The notes beneath the pieces are model-generated. The model saw nothing but the letters and a program-made list of their open reading frames with translations. It was not told the origin of the DNA and did not search any database. From assembly GCA_035316325.1 (NCBI GenBank), contig DATHJB010000094.1:1-38696 (forward strand): a DNA stretch of 38,696 nucleotides, given 5' to 3'. Below, piece by piece: positions 17,329 to 25,191 of the stretch. The translations under genes and the position numbers were made by a program. This stretch comes from Acidimicrobiales bacterium. GTDB taxonomy: Bacteria; Actinomycetota; Acidimicrobiia; Acidimicrobiales; VFJN01. The first letter of the stretch is position 1. Each line of letters opens with the position of its first letter.

Positions 17329-17381
17329 CCGAAACTGCGACAGGATCGGCCCGAAACAGGCCGGTCCTGTCGCAATTTTCG
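17329..17381 (+). terminator. Hairpin after rpsA, repeat-family copy C
   Basis: Arms CCGAAACTGCGACAGGA (17329-17345) and TCCTGTCGCAATTTTCG (17365-17381); the inner TGCGACAGGA/TCCTGTCGCA is perfect and continues through a T-G wobble into CGGCC/GGCCG (17347-17351/17359-17363) around a 7-nt loop. The right side carries ATTTT. It begins 3 nt after the rpsA stop and should reduce read-through into coaE. Its CCGAAACTNCGACAG left end matches copies A and D. Confidence 0.8.
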
Positions 17382-17401
17382 TGAGGGAGGGTGTCGGGAA
17401 G

Positions 17402-17998
17402 ATGCTCGTCGTCGGGCTGACCGGGGGCATCGGATCGGGCAAGTCGACAGTGTCGACCCGGCTCGCCGCCGAAGGGGCGGTGGTGGTCGACGCCGACGCC
17501 ATCACCCGTGAGGTGCAGCAACCGGGCACGGAGGTGTTCGACGCCATGGTCGAGCGCTTCGGTCCCGGCATCGTCGGGCCCGACGGGGCGCTCGACCGGC
17601 CCGCGGTGGCCGACATCGTGTTCGGCGACCCCGAGGCTCTCCGCGACCTCAACGCCATCGTCCACCCCGCGGTGGGCGCCGAGATCGTCCGCCGGATGAC
17701 CGAGCTGGCCGACAGCGACTCGGTCGTCGTGCTCGACGTGCCGCTGATGGTCGAGTCGAAGAACGCCTACCCGGTGGCCGGGCTGCTGGTGGTCGACATC
17801 GACCCCGAGGTGGCGGTGCGGCGGCTGGTCGAGCAGCGGGGGATGCGCGAGGCCGACGTCCGGGCCCGGATGACCCGGCAGGCCACCCGCGAGGAGCGGC
17901 TCGCCCGGGCCGACTTCGTGATCCACAACGACGGCACCCTCGACGACCTGGCCACCCAGGTCGACGCCGCCTGGGAGTGGATCGCCACCCTCCGATGA
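17402..17998 (+). CDS. coaE: Dephospho-CoA kinase
   Basis: 198-aa kinase that phosphorylates the 3'-hydroxyl of dephospho-CoA, the last step of coenzyme A synthesis. The P-loop GLTGGIGSGKSTVS lies at the N terminus; further family motifs are VVVDADAITREVQQPGTEVF, LRDLNAIVHPAVG and VVLDVPLMVESKNAY, with the lid arginine region MREADVRARMTRQATREERL and the terminal DFVIHNDGTLDDLATQVDAA. ATG 17402 is taken because the P-loop strand starts immediately; the in-frame GTG at 17381 is the last base of the hairpin and unlikely. GGAGG lies about 11 nt upstream. Its length is like short bacterial CoaE, without the C-terminal extension seen in mycobacteria. Follows rpsA, as in mycobacteria. Confidence 0.95.
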   Translation: MLVVGLTGGIGSGKSTVSTRLAAEGAVVVDADAITREVQQPGTEVFDAMVERFGPGIVGPDGALDRPAVADIVFGDPEALRDLNAIVHPAVGAEIVRRMTELADSDSVVVLDVPLMVESKNAYPVAGLLVVDIDPEVAVRRLVEQRGMREADVRARMTRQATREERLARADFVIHNDGTLDDLATQVDAAWEWIATLR

Positions 17999-18045
17999 GT
18001 TTCGGCGGCCACCGCGGTCTGCCCCTCGAACGTCCACCATGGCTA

Positions 18046-18207
18046 GGGCGTGTCCTGTGGATCCGGTGTGCGGATCTCCGAGTCAGGGGCGTCGCTCGGC
18101 GTGCCGGGACGACGCAGGAACCCACCAGGGTTTCAATGTCGGCACGGTGCGGCGAGCGACGTCATCTGGCCGGAGAGACGTGCGCCATGGTCCACAGGAC
18201 ACGCCCT
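18046..18207. mobile_element. 162-bp MITE-like element with perfect 17-bp terminal inverted repeats
   Basis: AGGGCGTGTCCTGTGGA (18046-18062) is repeated exactly in inverse at 18191-18207. The 128-bp interior contains no transposase-sized gene. No clear target duplication: left flank GGCT, right flank TGAG. The GGGCGTGTCC end is reminiscent of actinobacterial IS5-type ends (memory, not checked). It lies between coaE and a DUF1905-type gene, whose ribosome site begins 1-2 nt after the right repeat. A frame opening at ATG 18039 reads through the whole element into that gene without a stop. Confidence 0.65.
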
Positions 18208-18224
18208 TGAGGAGGAGCAGGACG

Positions 18225-18665
18225 ATGAAGTTCACGGCGACGATCCACCTGGCCAAGAAGACGGCCACCGGCATCCCCGTGCCGGAGGAGGTGGTGGAGG
18301 GTCTGGGCTCCAGCAGGCGGCCGGCGGTCGCGGTGACCTTCGCCGGTCACACCTACCGCAGCACGATCGCCCGCATGGGCGACCAGTACCTCCTGCCGGT
18401 GAGCGCCGAGATCCGGGCCATCACCGGCGTGGCGGCCGGCGACGAGGTGGAGGTCGAGGTCGAGCTGGACACCGCGCCCCGTGAGGTCACCGTGCCTGAC
18501 GACCTGGCCGCCGCCCTTGCCGACGATCCCGGGGCCCGGGCGGCCTTCGAGGCCCTGTCCTACAGCCGCAAGCGGGGGCTGGTGGAGCCGATCGAGGCCG
18601 CCAAGGCGCCCGAGACCCGGGAGCGGCGGGTGGCCAAGGTGCTCACGACCCTGCAGGCGGGCTGA
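18225..18665 (+). CDS. DUF1905/YdeI-like small protein
   Basis: 146-aa protein. Residues 1-90 fit DUF1905, a small beta barrel (KFTATIHLAKKTATGIPVPE, VAVTFAGHTYRSTIARMGDQ, YLLPVSAEIRAITGVAAGDE, VEVEVELDTAPREVTVPDDL). Residues 90-146 match the YdeI/OmpD-associated or bacteriocin-protection helical tail (DDPGARAAFEALSYSRKRGL then VEPIEAAKAPETRERRVAKV). The biochemical role of this family is not established. ATG 18225 has a strong GAGGAGGAGCAGGA just upstream; a longer frame from 18039 would add 62 residues from the MITE-like element and is less likely. The 3' end overlaps the convergent transglutaminase-like gene by 23 nt. Confidence 0.85.
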   Translation: MKFTATIHLAKKTATGIPVPEEVVEGLGSSRRPAVAVTFAGHTYRSTIARMGDQYLLPVSAEIRAITGVAAGDEVEVEVELDTAPREVTVPDDLAAALADDPGARAAFEALSYSRKRGLVEPIEAAKAPETRERRVAKVLTTLQAG

Positions 18666-19602
18666 CGTCGGTTCTTGTACCGGTACCGGCGCCGGCGTCC
18701 GTGCCCAGGGCGGCCACGTCCACCGAGATCGACAGGACCTGCGCCGCGGGCGGGCCGAACAGGACGCCGCGCACCGGCACGACGTCGGTGTAGTCGCGGC
18801 CCCAGGCCACGGTGACGTGGCGGTCGGGCTGCACCAGGCCGTTGGTGGGGTCGAGGTCGACCCAGCCGGCGCCCGGGACGTAGAGGCCGACCCAGGCGTG
18901 CGAGGCGTCGGCCCCGACGAGGCGGGGCTGGCCCGGCGGCGGCTCGGTCTCGATGTAGCCGCTCACGTAGCGGGCGCCCAGCCCCAGCGACCGCAGCGCC
19001 CCGGCCAGCAGGTGGGCGAAGTCCTGGCACACGCCCCGCCTTGTGGCGAGGACCTCCAGCACCGGGGTGCTCACCTCGGTGACGCCGGGCACGAAGTCGA
19101 GGTCGTCGAAGATGCGGGTGGTCAGGGCGGCGGCGGCCTCGCCGAGCGGGCGTCCGGGGGTGAACGCCCGAGCGGCGAGATCTGCGAGATCGGGGTGGCG
19201 GACCACCAGGGGCGAGTCGAGGCGGCACTGCCGGGCGAGGAGCCCGTCGGCGGTGACGTCCTCACCGGTCGCCTGGACCACGGTGTCCCACGGCGCGGAC
19301 CACAGCTCGGTCGAGGGGAGCGGCCGGGGCTGCACGACGACCTCGCTGCGGGCGGTCACCACCAGCTGGTGGTGGGGTCGCTCCAGCGCGATCGAGGTGA
19401 CCTGGTTGCCGAACCCGTCGAGGTCCTCGTCGACCGAGGTGGGCTCGGGCTCGACGTCGACCGCGGCGTGGAGCACCTGCTGGTGGGCCAGCGTCCGGGG
19501 CCGCAGCCGGGCCACGGTGTGGCCGATCTCCACCGGCTCGCCGTAGTCGTACGACGTCCGGTGCGTCACCCGGTAGGCCCGCTCGCCCACGGTCGCGGTC
19601 AC
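18643..19602 (-). CDS. Transglutaminase-like cysteine protease/transamidase
   Basis: 319-aa papain-fold protein. Catalytic triad: Cys192 in RRGVCQDFAHL, His235 in ADASHAWVGLYV and Asp251 in WVDLDPTNG. The N-terminal beta domain (YRVTHRTSYDYGEPVEIGHT) is the one usually found in bacterial transglutaminase-like proteins encoded with alpha-E and ATP-grasp genes. No signal peptide, so it acts in the cytoplasm, probably cleaving or transferring a peptide bond made by the partner ATP-grasp enzyme; this is inference. It is the last gene of the four-gene minus-strand set, with GTG 19602 lying 16 nt after the fusion gene's stop because of a 20-bp duplication that includes both. Its own 3' end overlaps the DUF1905 gene. 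Confidence 0.9.
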   Translation of the reverse strand: MTATVGERAYRVTHRTSYDYGEPVEIGHTVARLRPRTLAHQQVLHAAVDVEPEPTSVDEDLDGFGNQVTSIALERPHHQLVVTARSEVVVQPRPLPSTELWSAPWDTVVQATGEDVTADGLLARQCRLDSPLVVRHPDLADLAARAFTPGRPLGEAAAALTTRIFDDLDFVPGVTEVSTPVLEVLATRRGVCQDFAHLLAGALRSLGLGARYVSGYIETEPPPGQPRLVGADASHAWVGLYVPGAGWVDLDPTNGLVQPDRHVTVAWGRDYTDVVPVRGVLFGPPAAQVLSISVDVAALGTDAGAGTGTRTDVSPPAGS

Positions 19603-19632
19603 GACAGCCGCCTCGCGGTCACGACAGCCGCC
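19593..19632. repeat. 20-bp tandem duplication at a gene junction
   Basis: 19593-19612 and 19613-19632 are identical, with three further matching bases. Each copy contains, on the minus strand, GGCTGTCGTGACCGCG, i.e. a TCGTGA holding a possible GTG start overlapped with a TGA stop. The fusion gene stops in the upstream copy and the transglutaminase gene starts in the other. Confidence 0.95.
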
Positions 19633-22159
19633 TCGGGGGCTCGGCGAACCAGCCGGAGGACATCAGCTTGCCGATCGCCAGCAGGGGGCCTCGGACGGCG
19701 ATCACCAGGCGGGCGGCGGGGCCGAGCGGGCCGCCGACGGGGTCGAACGACAGCGGCAGCAGCCGTTCGAGCGCCTGGCTGGCCTCCCGGAGCGCGGCGA
19801 GCTGCACCTGGCGGGCCGGCCGGGCGGGCAGGTCGTTGAGGTCGACGGCGAGCTGGTCGAGCTGGAACCGCACCGAGCGCGGGCTGGTCGGGTCGCCCAG
19901 CAGCAGGTCGCCGACGGCCTGGACGGTGACGTCGCTGCGGAAGCTGCGCCGGTAGACGGCCAGGCTCTCGCAGGCGGACAGCAGGGCCTCGAGCCGCAGG
20001 GTGCCGTCGCCCAGGTCGGACAGGTGGGTCGGCGGGTCGAGCATCGCCTCGGCCAGCCCGAGCACCAGCAGCGCCCGCTCCAGCCGGCGGCCGATGTCGA
20101 GGAAGCGCCAGCCGGGGCCGCGCACCACGCTCTCGTCGGTCAGCCCCGACAGCGCCGCCAGCGGCACGAGCACCCGGTCGAGCACCTCGGTGGCGTCGAA
20201 GTGCGAGTACCAGGGGGATCCGCTGGTCGACGAGGCGCTCCCGGTCCTCGGCTCGCCCGCCAGCTTGGCCAGCGCCGACGCCTCGGCGTCGATCATGGCC
20301 AGCAGGCGCCAGGTGCGCGCCGACAGCAGCTGCCGGGCCGCCCGGGCGTTGCGGACGGTGGCCCGCAGGTTGTCGACCACCGAGAGGGTGCGGCCCGACA
20401 GCGAGGCGCGCACCTCGGCGTCGAGGTCGAACATCGTGGACTCCACGATCGGCCCGCCCATGCCGCCGCTCACGGCCCGCAGGCCGTCGACCGCGGCCGC
20501 CAGGTCGCCCGGCGACGGGTCGCCCTCGGCCACCCGGGTCAGGCAGACCAGCGCGGCCCGAGCACCCGACTCGGCCCGCTCGGCGCTGCGGCCGGTCCAG
20601 TACATGGCCTCGGCGGCGTGGGTCGGCAGCGAGCGGCGCAGGTCGACCTGGGGGAGCGCCGGCCCCGGGGTGTGCAGACGGCGGCGCCCGGGCCGCTCCA
20701 GCACCCGCACGTCGGTGGCCGCCCCGCTGGCCGCCACCAGCGCCCCGTCGGCGCCGGCGCCCGGCTCGCGCAGGCGCCCGTGACCGCCGGGCAGCACGGT
20801 GGTGGCGGCGCCGTCGAGCAGCACCTGGGTGCGCAGCGACAGGCTGGCCGGCACCAGCCGACCGTGCCGGAGCCGGGGCGTGGTGCCGAGGGCCAGGTCG
20901 ACCTGGGCGACGTAGCGCTCGGGCCGGGCCTCGATGCGGGCCCGCCAGTCGGCCAGCCCGGGCTCGTCGAGCTGCGAGCCGACCGCGGGCGGCGCCGGGT
21001 TGGCGGGGTCGGTGTCGTGGAGGACGAAGCGCTCGGGGGCGGCCAGCAGCTGGGCGCGGTGCTCGGGGTCGCCGCACCACAGGGTGGGCACGCCGGGGAG
21101 GCGCAGCGGCTCGCCGAGGAGGAAGCGACCGGCCTGGTCGAGGAACGGCAGCAGGGCCAGGTGCTCGGCGAGGTCGGCGCCCACCGGGTTGACCAGCCGG
21201 ACGGCGTCCCGGCGGGCGGCGTGGACCAGGCCGGCCACACCGCCGCGGACGTCGGGCTCCTCGACCGGGTCGAGGCCACGGCCGGGGACGCGGCGCAGCA
21301 GCACGTCGATCTGCTCGGGGCCGTCGAGCGACCGCAGCCAGGCCCGGCCGTCGCGCACGGCGACGTCGGTGGGCTCGGCGAGGCTGTAGCCGAGGCGGGT
21401 GGCGAGGTAGGCGTTCTCGACGTAGCCGGGCCGGTCGACGGCGCCGGTGAGCACCACGGTGCGGGGGCTGGCGCGGTCGGGGGGCGCGGCGGCCGCCAGG
21501 CGGGTCCGCAGCGCCCGCAGGTAGTCGTCGTGGCCGACGACGCCGCGGCCGGCGGTCGGCTCGAGGGCGCTGTTGCCCGGCGTCACCCGGGTGGCGACGG
21601 CCCGGGCCAGCAGAGCCAGGCCCTCGCCGGTGGGGTTGTCGGTGCGGTCGCGCACCACCCGGAAGGCGCCCTCGGCGTCGACCACCACGTCGGCGCCCAC
21701 CAGCAGCAGCCCGTCGCCGCCGGCGTCGCGGCTGCTGGCCCGCAGGCGGGCGAAGCCGGGATGGGTGGCCACGGCCTCGACGGGGATGGTGCCGGAGCGC
21801 AGCAGCTCCCTCGGGCCCGCCAGGTCCTGGAGGACGGCCTGCAGCAGCTCGGCCCGCTGCCGAAGACCCATGGCCAGGTCATCCCAGGTGTCGGGGTCGA
21901 CCATGAACGGCACGATCGACACCTGCCACGGCTCGACGGTGGCGTCGAGTCCCTCGTGCAGCAGGTAGCCGGCGCCCTCGGCCATGACCAGGCGGTCGGC
22001 GGCCCGCTGGCGGCGGTCGAGCTCGTCGGGACCGTGGCGGGCCAGCTCGCCCAGCGCCCGCTCCCAGCCCGGCCGCGGCCGTCCGTCGGCGCTCACCGCC
22101 GCGTCGCGGCACCCCACGTGCGGGCGGTACTCGTCCACCAGCGGGCCCACGGCCGTCAC
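19619..22159 (-). CDS. Circularly permuted ATP-grasp/alpha-E fusion with degenerate ATP-grasp motifs
   Basis: 846-aa two-part protein. Residues about 1-480 are homologous to the circularly permuted ATP-grasp enzyme encoded upstream, with matching stretches in order (RTVVLTGAVDRPGYVENAYL for its VAVLTPGLHNSAYFEH; QIDVLLRRVPGRGLDP for DVLYRRVDDRYLDP; YVAQVDLALGTTPRL for WVAQPILSLSTVPTL). The nucleotide-binding VVKPADESGGYG is replaced by FVLHDTDP (His381 for Lys) and the terminal VNSSQGGGSKD by VAASGAATD. The half is therefore probably unable to use ATP. Residues about 510-846 are an alpha-E helical domain (AEAMYWTGRSAERAESGARA, ILGRR-like DIGRRLERALLVLGLAEAML). GTG 22159 overlaps the alpha-E stop as GTGA, so the genes are translationally coupled. 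Confidence 0.85.
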   Translation of the reverse strand: MTAVGPLVDEYRPHVGCRDAAVSADGRPRPGWERALGELARHGPDELDRRQRAADRLVMAEGAGYLLHEGLDATVEPWQVSIVPFMVDPDTWDDLAMGLRQRAELLQAVLQDLAGPRELLRSGTIPVEAVATHPGFARLRASSRDAGGDGLLLVGADVVVDAEGAFRVVRDRTDNPTGEGLALLARAVATRVTPGNSALEPTAGRGVVGHDDYLRALRTRLAAAAPPDRASPRTVVLTGAVDRPGYVENAYLATRLGYSLAEPTDVAVRDGRAWLRSLDGPEQIDVLLRRVPGRGLDPVEEPDVRGGVAGLVHAARRDAVRLVNPVGADLAEHLALLPFLDQAGRFLLGEPLRLPGVPTLWCGDPEHRAQLLAAPERFVLHDTDPANPAPPAVGSQLDEPGLADWRARIEARPERYVAQVDLALGTTPRLRHGRLVPASLSLRTQVLLDGAATTVLPGGHGRLREPGAGADGALVAASGAATDVRVLERPGRRRLHTPGPALPQVDLRRSLPTHAAEAMYWTGRSAERAESGARAALVCLTRVAEGDPSPGDLAAAVDGLRAVSGGMGGPIVESTMFDLDAEVRASLSGRTLSVVDNLRATVRNARAARQLLSARTWRLLAMIDAEASALAKLAGEPRTGSASSTSGSPWYSHFDATEVLDRVLVPLAALSGLTDESVVRGPGWRFLDIGRRLERALLVLGLAEAMLDPPTHLSDLGDGTLRLEALLSACESLAVYRRSFRSDVTVQAVGDLLLGDPTSPRSVRFQLDQLAVDLNDLPARPARQVQLAALREASQALERLLPLSFDPVGGPLGPAARLVIAVRGPLLAIGKLMSSGWFAEPPRRLS

Positions 22160-23181
22160 CCGTCCTGCTTCTGGCTGACCGCGACGACGTCGGCCGGGGC
22201 GGCCGGCGGGGCCGGCGGGGCCGGCGGGGCCGACGGATCGGGCGGCGGATCGGGTGGGAAGAACGTGCTGCGGACCTCGTCGTGGACGGCGGCCAGGCTG
22301 GCGCGCAGCTGGACCAGGCCGTCGTGCAGCCAGCCGGTCGGCTGGGGGGCGACCTCCGCGAGGCAGCGCCGAGCCGCGGTGGCCGCGGCCGACGGCGCCT
22401 CCGATCGGGGCAGCTCGGCCAGCACCGCGGACACCTCGGCCAGGCAGTGGCCGATCGAGCCGGGGAAGTCGGGGTCGCGCAGCACCAGCTCGATCGCCGG
22501 CAGGCCCGCCACCGGCGCCAACCCCCGCTGGTAGTAGGCCTGGAGCGCGGAGAGCGACCGCAGCAGCGCCGCCCACTGCACCTCTGCGTGCGTGTTGGCC
22601 GGCGACTGCAGCAGCGGGACGGCCCGGGCGTCGAGCACGCGGTCGGTCATGTCGGCCCGCTCGATGCTGCGGCCCAACCGCAGGAACTGGTAGGTGGCGT
22701 CGCGGCTCATCGTGCCGGCCAGGATGCCGTTGAACCGCTGCGCCTCGGCGATCACCCGGTCGAGGAAGCGGCCCCGGCTCCAGCGGTCGATGCCCTCGCT
22801 GTGGTGGCTGGTCACGTAGAGGTAGAGGTTGTTGAGCGCCTCCCAGGCCTCCCGGGAGAGCATCTCGCGGGTGCTGCGCAGGTTGGCGCGGGCGGCGACG
22901 ATCGACGCCAGCACGCTGGAGGGGTTGTCGGGGTCGGCCAGCAGGAAGGCGACCACCTCGCGCTCCGTGTGGGTGCTGCCGTCCCCGTCGGCCTCGGCGC
23001 CGCCGGCCGCGGGCCCGACCCCCGGCACGTCGAGCAGCGGTTCCCAGGTCAGCGGCACCGACGTGGGCAGGTCGACCAGCAGGTGGGTGTGCTCGCTCAC
23101 CACCCGGGCCGTCATCTCGGCCCGCTCGACGTACCGCGCCGCCCAGTAGAGCTGCTCCGCCACCCTCGCCAGCAACAGCAT
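22156..23181 (-). CDS. Alpha-E (DUF403) domain protein
   Basis: 341-aa all-helical protein of the alpha-E family, always found near ATP-grasp and transglutaminase-like genes. Signature repeats are LLARVAEQLYWAARYVERAE at the N terminus and FLRLGRSIERADMTDRVLDA about 160 residues later, plus ARANLRSTREMLSREAWEAL. The biochemical function is not established; an earlier survey of amidoligases proposed a role with peptide-forming ATP-grasp enzymes. The last 50 or so residues are a Pro/Ala-rich tail (PPDPPPDPSAPPAPPAPPAA) not usual for the core domain. ATG 23181 lies 7 nt after the ATP-grasp stop; its own stop overlaps the fusion gene start by 4 nt. Confidence 0.92.
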   Translation of the reverse strand: MLLLARVAEQLYWAARYVERAEMTARVVSEHTHLLVDLPTSVPLTWEPLLDVPGVGPAAGGAEADGDGSTHTEREVVAFLLADPDNPSSVLASIVAARANLRSTREMLSREAWEALNNLYLYVTSHHSEGIDRWSRGRFLDRVIAEAQRFNGILAGTMSRDATYQFLRLGRSIERADMTDRVLDARAVPLLQSPANTHAEVQWAALLRSLSALQAYYQRGLAPVAGLPAIELVLRDPDFPGSIGHCLAEVSAVLAELPRSEAPSAAATAARRCLAEVAPQPTGWLHDGLVQLRASLAAVHDEVRSTFFPPDPPPDPSAPPAPPAPPAAPADVVAVSQKQDG

Positions 23182-23188
23182 GCGGCGC

Positions 23189-24715
23189 TCAGGCTCCGGC
23201 GGCTGCGGGGGGAGTGCAGTCCTCCACGACCCAGGTGTCCTTGCTGCCGCCGCCCTGCGACGAGTTGACCACCAGCGACCCCTCCTGGAGCGCCACCCGG
23301 GTGAGCCCGCCGCGGGTCACGTAGCTGCGGCGCCCGGTGAGGATGAAGGGCCGGAGGTCGACGTGGCGGTCCTCGATCTTGCCGTCGCACAGGGTCGGGA
23401 CCGTGGAGAGCGACAGGATCGGCTGGGCGACCCAGCGGCGGGGGCTGGCCTCGATGGCGGCGCCGACCAGCGCCAGGTCCTCGTCGCTGGCCTGGTTGCC
23501 GATCACCAGCCCGTAGCCGCCGCTCTCGTCGGCCGGCTTGACCACCAGGTCGCGGAGGTTGGCCAGCACGTGGTCGCGCTCGTCGGCGTAGCAGCAGCGG
23601 TACGTCGGGACGTTGGGCAGCAGCGGTTCCTCGTCCAGGTAGTAGCGGATGAGGTCGGGCACCCAGGCGTAGACGACCTTGTCGTCGGCGACGCCGGCGC
23701 CCGGGGCGTTGGCGATGGCGACGTGCCCGGCCTGCCAGGAGCGGAGCAGGCCGGGCACGCCGAGGAGCGACGTGGGCTCGAACACCTCGGGGTCGAGGTA
23801 GCGGTCGTCGACGCGGCGGTACAGCACGTCGACGCGCTGGGGGCCGGCGATCGTGCGGGCGTAGAGGTGGTCGTCGGGGGCGACGAACAGGTCGCGGCCC
23901 TCGACCAGCGGCAGGCCCATGCGCTGGGCGAGGAAGCTGTGCTCGAAGTAGGCGGAGTTGTGGAGGCCGGGGGTGAGCACGGCGACGGTTGGCTCGGCGA
24001 CGTCCGGGGCGAGCGAGGCGAGCAGGCCGAACAGCTCGTCGGGGTAGTCGTCGACGGGCTGGATGCTCTGGTGGGCGAAGAGGTCGGCGAAGGCCCGCTT
24101 CGACACCAGCCGGTTCTCCAGGAGGTAGCTGACGCCGGACGGGACCCGCAGGTTGTCCTCCAGCACGTACACGGTGCCGTCGGCGTCGCGCACCAGGTCG
24201 CTGCCGCAGATGTGCGCCCAGATGCCGTAGGCCGGTCGCGCGCCGCGGCACTCGGGGCGGTAGTTGAGGGAGCCCTCGAGCAGGTGGGCGGGGAAGACGC
24301 CGTCCGCGACCACCTGCTGGTCGTTGTAGATGTCGTCGATGAAGCGGTTGAGGGCGGTGAGGCGCTGCTTGAGACCGGCCTCGATGTGCCTCCACTCGGT
24401 GGCGTCGATCACCCGGGGGATCACGTCGAAGGGCCAGGCGCGGTCGATGCCGCGGCCGTCGGAGTAGACGGTGAAGGTGATGCCCATGCCGAGGATGTCG
24501 AGGTCGGCGGCGTCCTGGCGGGCCTGCAACTCCGACAGGCCCAGGCCGCGGAGGTGCTCGACGAGGGCGCCCGCACCCTGGCGGGGCTCCCCGTCGTGGT
24601 CGAGCATCTCGTCCCAACCCCGGCGACGCGAGCGGCGCCGTTGGCGTTCCCGCTGCTCCCGCTCGGCGATCGTCATGTGGCGAGTGTCAGGCCACGGTGT
24701 GTCCGCGCTGTTCAT
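23189..24715 (-). CDS. Circularly permuted ATP-grasp enzyme (DUF404/DUF407 type)
   Basis: 508-aa predicted amidoligase, intact in its motifs. In order: YVLEDNLRVPSGVSYLLENR, AVLTPGLHNSAYFEHSFLAQ, VDVLYRRVDDRYLDPE, HVAIANAPGAGVADDK, the glycine-rich LVVKPADESGGYGLVIG, WVAQPILSLSTVPTL, HVDLRPFILTG, YVTRGGLTRVAL and VNSSQGGGSKDTWVV. These provide phosphate, base and metal contacts in the permuted ATP-grasp fold, so it should activate a carboxylate and join it to an amine; the substrates are unknown. ATG 24715 was taken; GTG 24727 and ATG 24676 are alternatives, and no good Shine-Dalgarno supports any. The basic N terminus (EQRERQRRRSRRRG) is not part of the domain. First gene of the cassette, 66 nt after the Rid-family gene on the same strand. 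Confidence 0.92.
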   Translation of the reverse strand: MNSADTPWPDTRHMTIAEREQRERQRRRSRRRGWDEMLDHDGEPRQGAGALVEHLRGLGLSELQARQDAADLDILGMGITFTVYSDGRGIDRAWPFDVIPRVIDATEWRHIEAGLKQRLTALNRFIDDIYNDQQVVADGVFPAHLLEGSLNYRPECRGARPAYGIWAHICGSDLVRDADGTVYVLEDNLRVPSGVSYLLENRLVSKRAFADLFAHQSIQPVDDYPDELFGLLASLAPDVAEPTVAVLTPGLHNSAYFEHSFLAQRMGLPLVEGRDLFVAPDDHLYARTIAGPQRVDVLYRRVDDRYLDPEVFEPTSLLGVPGLLRSWQAGHVAIANAPGAGVADDKVVYAWVPDLIRYYLDEEPLLPNVPTYRCCYADERDHVLANLRDLVVKPADESGGYGLVIGNQASDEDLALVGAAIEASPRRWVAQPILSLSTVPTLCDGKIEDRHVDLRPFILTGRRSYVTRGGLTRVALQEGSLVVNSSQGGGSKDTWVVEDCTPPAAAGA

Positions 24716-24781
24716 CCCCTGTGACACCCGCGTGAACGATGGCGACCAGGGGAGCTCCGTCGGCCCGAGCCGCCCCGAGGG

Positions 24782-25171
24782 TCACACGACGGCGACGGCG
24801 TCGATCTCGACGAGGAACGCGCCCCCCAGGCCGGCGACGACGTGGACCGTGATGGCCGGCGGTGGGTCGGCGGGGTTCCACGCCTGCTGGAAGGCGGCGA
24901 CACCCTCGTCGAACCCGTGGCCGTCCACCACGGCGATGGTCCAGTGCACGATGTTCGCCAGGCTCGCCCCCTCGCTCTCGAGGATGGTCGCGAGGTTGCG
25001 GAACACCTGGGCGGACTGCTCCCCGACGGTGGGGCCGACGACCTTGCCGTCGGCGTCGACGCCGTTCTGGCCGCCGATGTAGATCGTCTTCGCCGGTTGT
25101 TCGACCACGACGGCCTGGCTGAACGCCGGGCTGCGGTGGAGTCCCTCGGGGTTGATGTGCCGTGTGCTCAT
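24782..25171 (-). CDS. Rid (YjgF/UK114) family protein lacking the deaminase arginine
   Basis: 129-aa small trimeric-type protein. Family features: HRSPAFSQAVVVEQPAKTIY, IGGQNGVDADGKVVG, QSAQVFRNLATILESEGASL and the end VEIDAVAVV. In RidA proteins that hydrolyse reactive imines, an Arg (Arg105 in E. coli) precedes the C-terminal strand; here the stretch is PPAITVHVVAGLGGAFLVEI, with no Arg. It probably belongs to a non-deaminase Rid subgroup, function unknown. ATG 25171 has GAGGAGAGC eight bases upstream, a strong ribosome site; upstream in-frame sequence to 25255 would cross the operator region. Divergent from a CGNR regulator gene, which may control it through the inverted repeat in between. 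Confidence 0.9.
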   Translation of the reverse strand: MSTRHINPEGLHRSPAFSQAVVVEQPAKTIYIGGQNGVDADGKVVGPTVGEQSAQVFRNLATILESEGASLANIVHWTIAVVDGHGFDEGVAAFQQAWNPADPPPAITVHVVAGLGGAFLVEIDAVAVV

Positions 25172-25191
25172 GTATCGCTCTCCTCGGATGC

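Noticed and set aside
18046..18207. Complete insertion sequence
   Set aside because: Only 162 bp, no transposase frame and no clear target-site duplication.
22160..22576. Upstream extension of the ATP-grasp/alpha-E fusion
   Set aside because: It overlaps the alpha-E gene in another frame; the GTGA overlap at 22156-22159 is the natural start.
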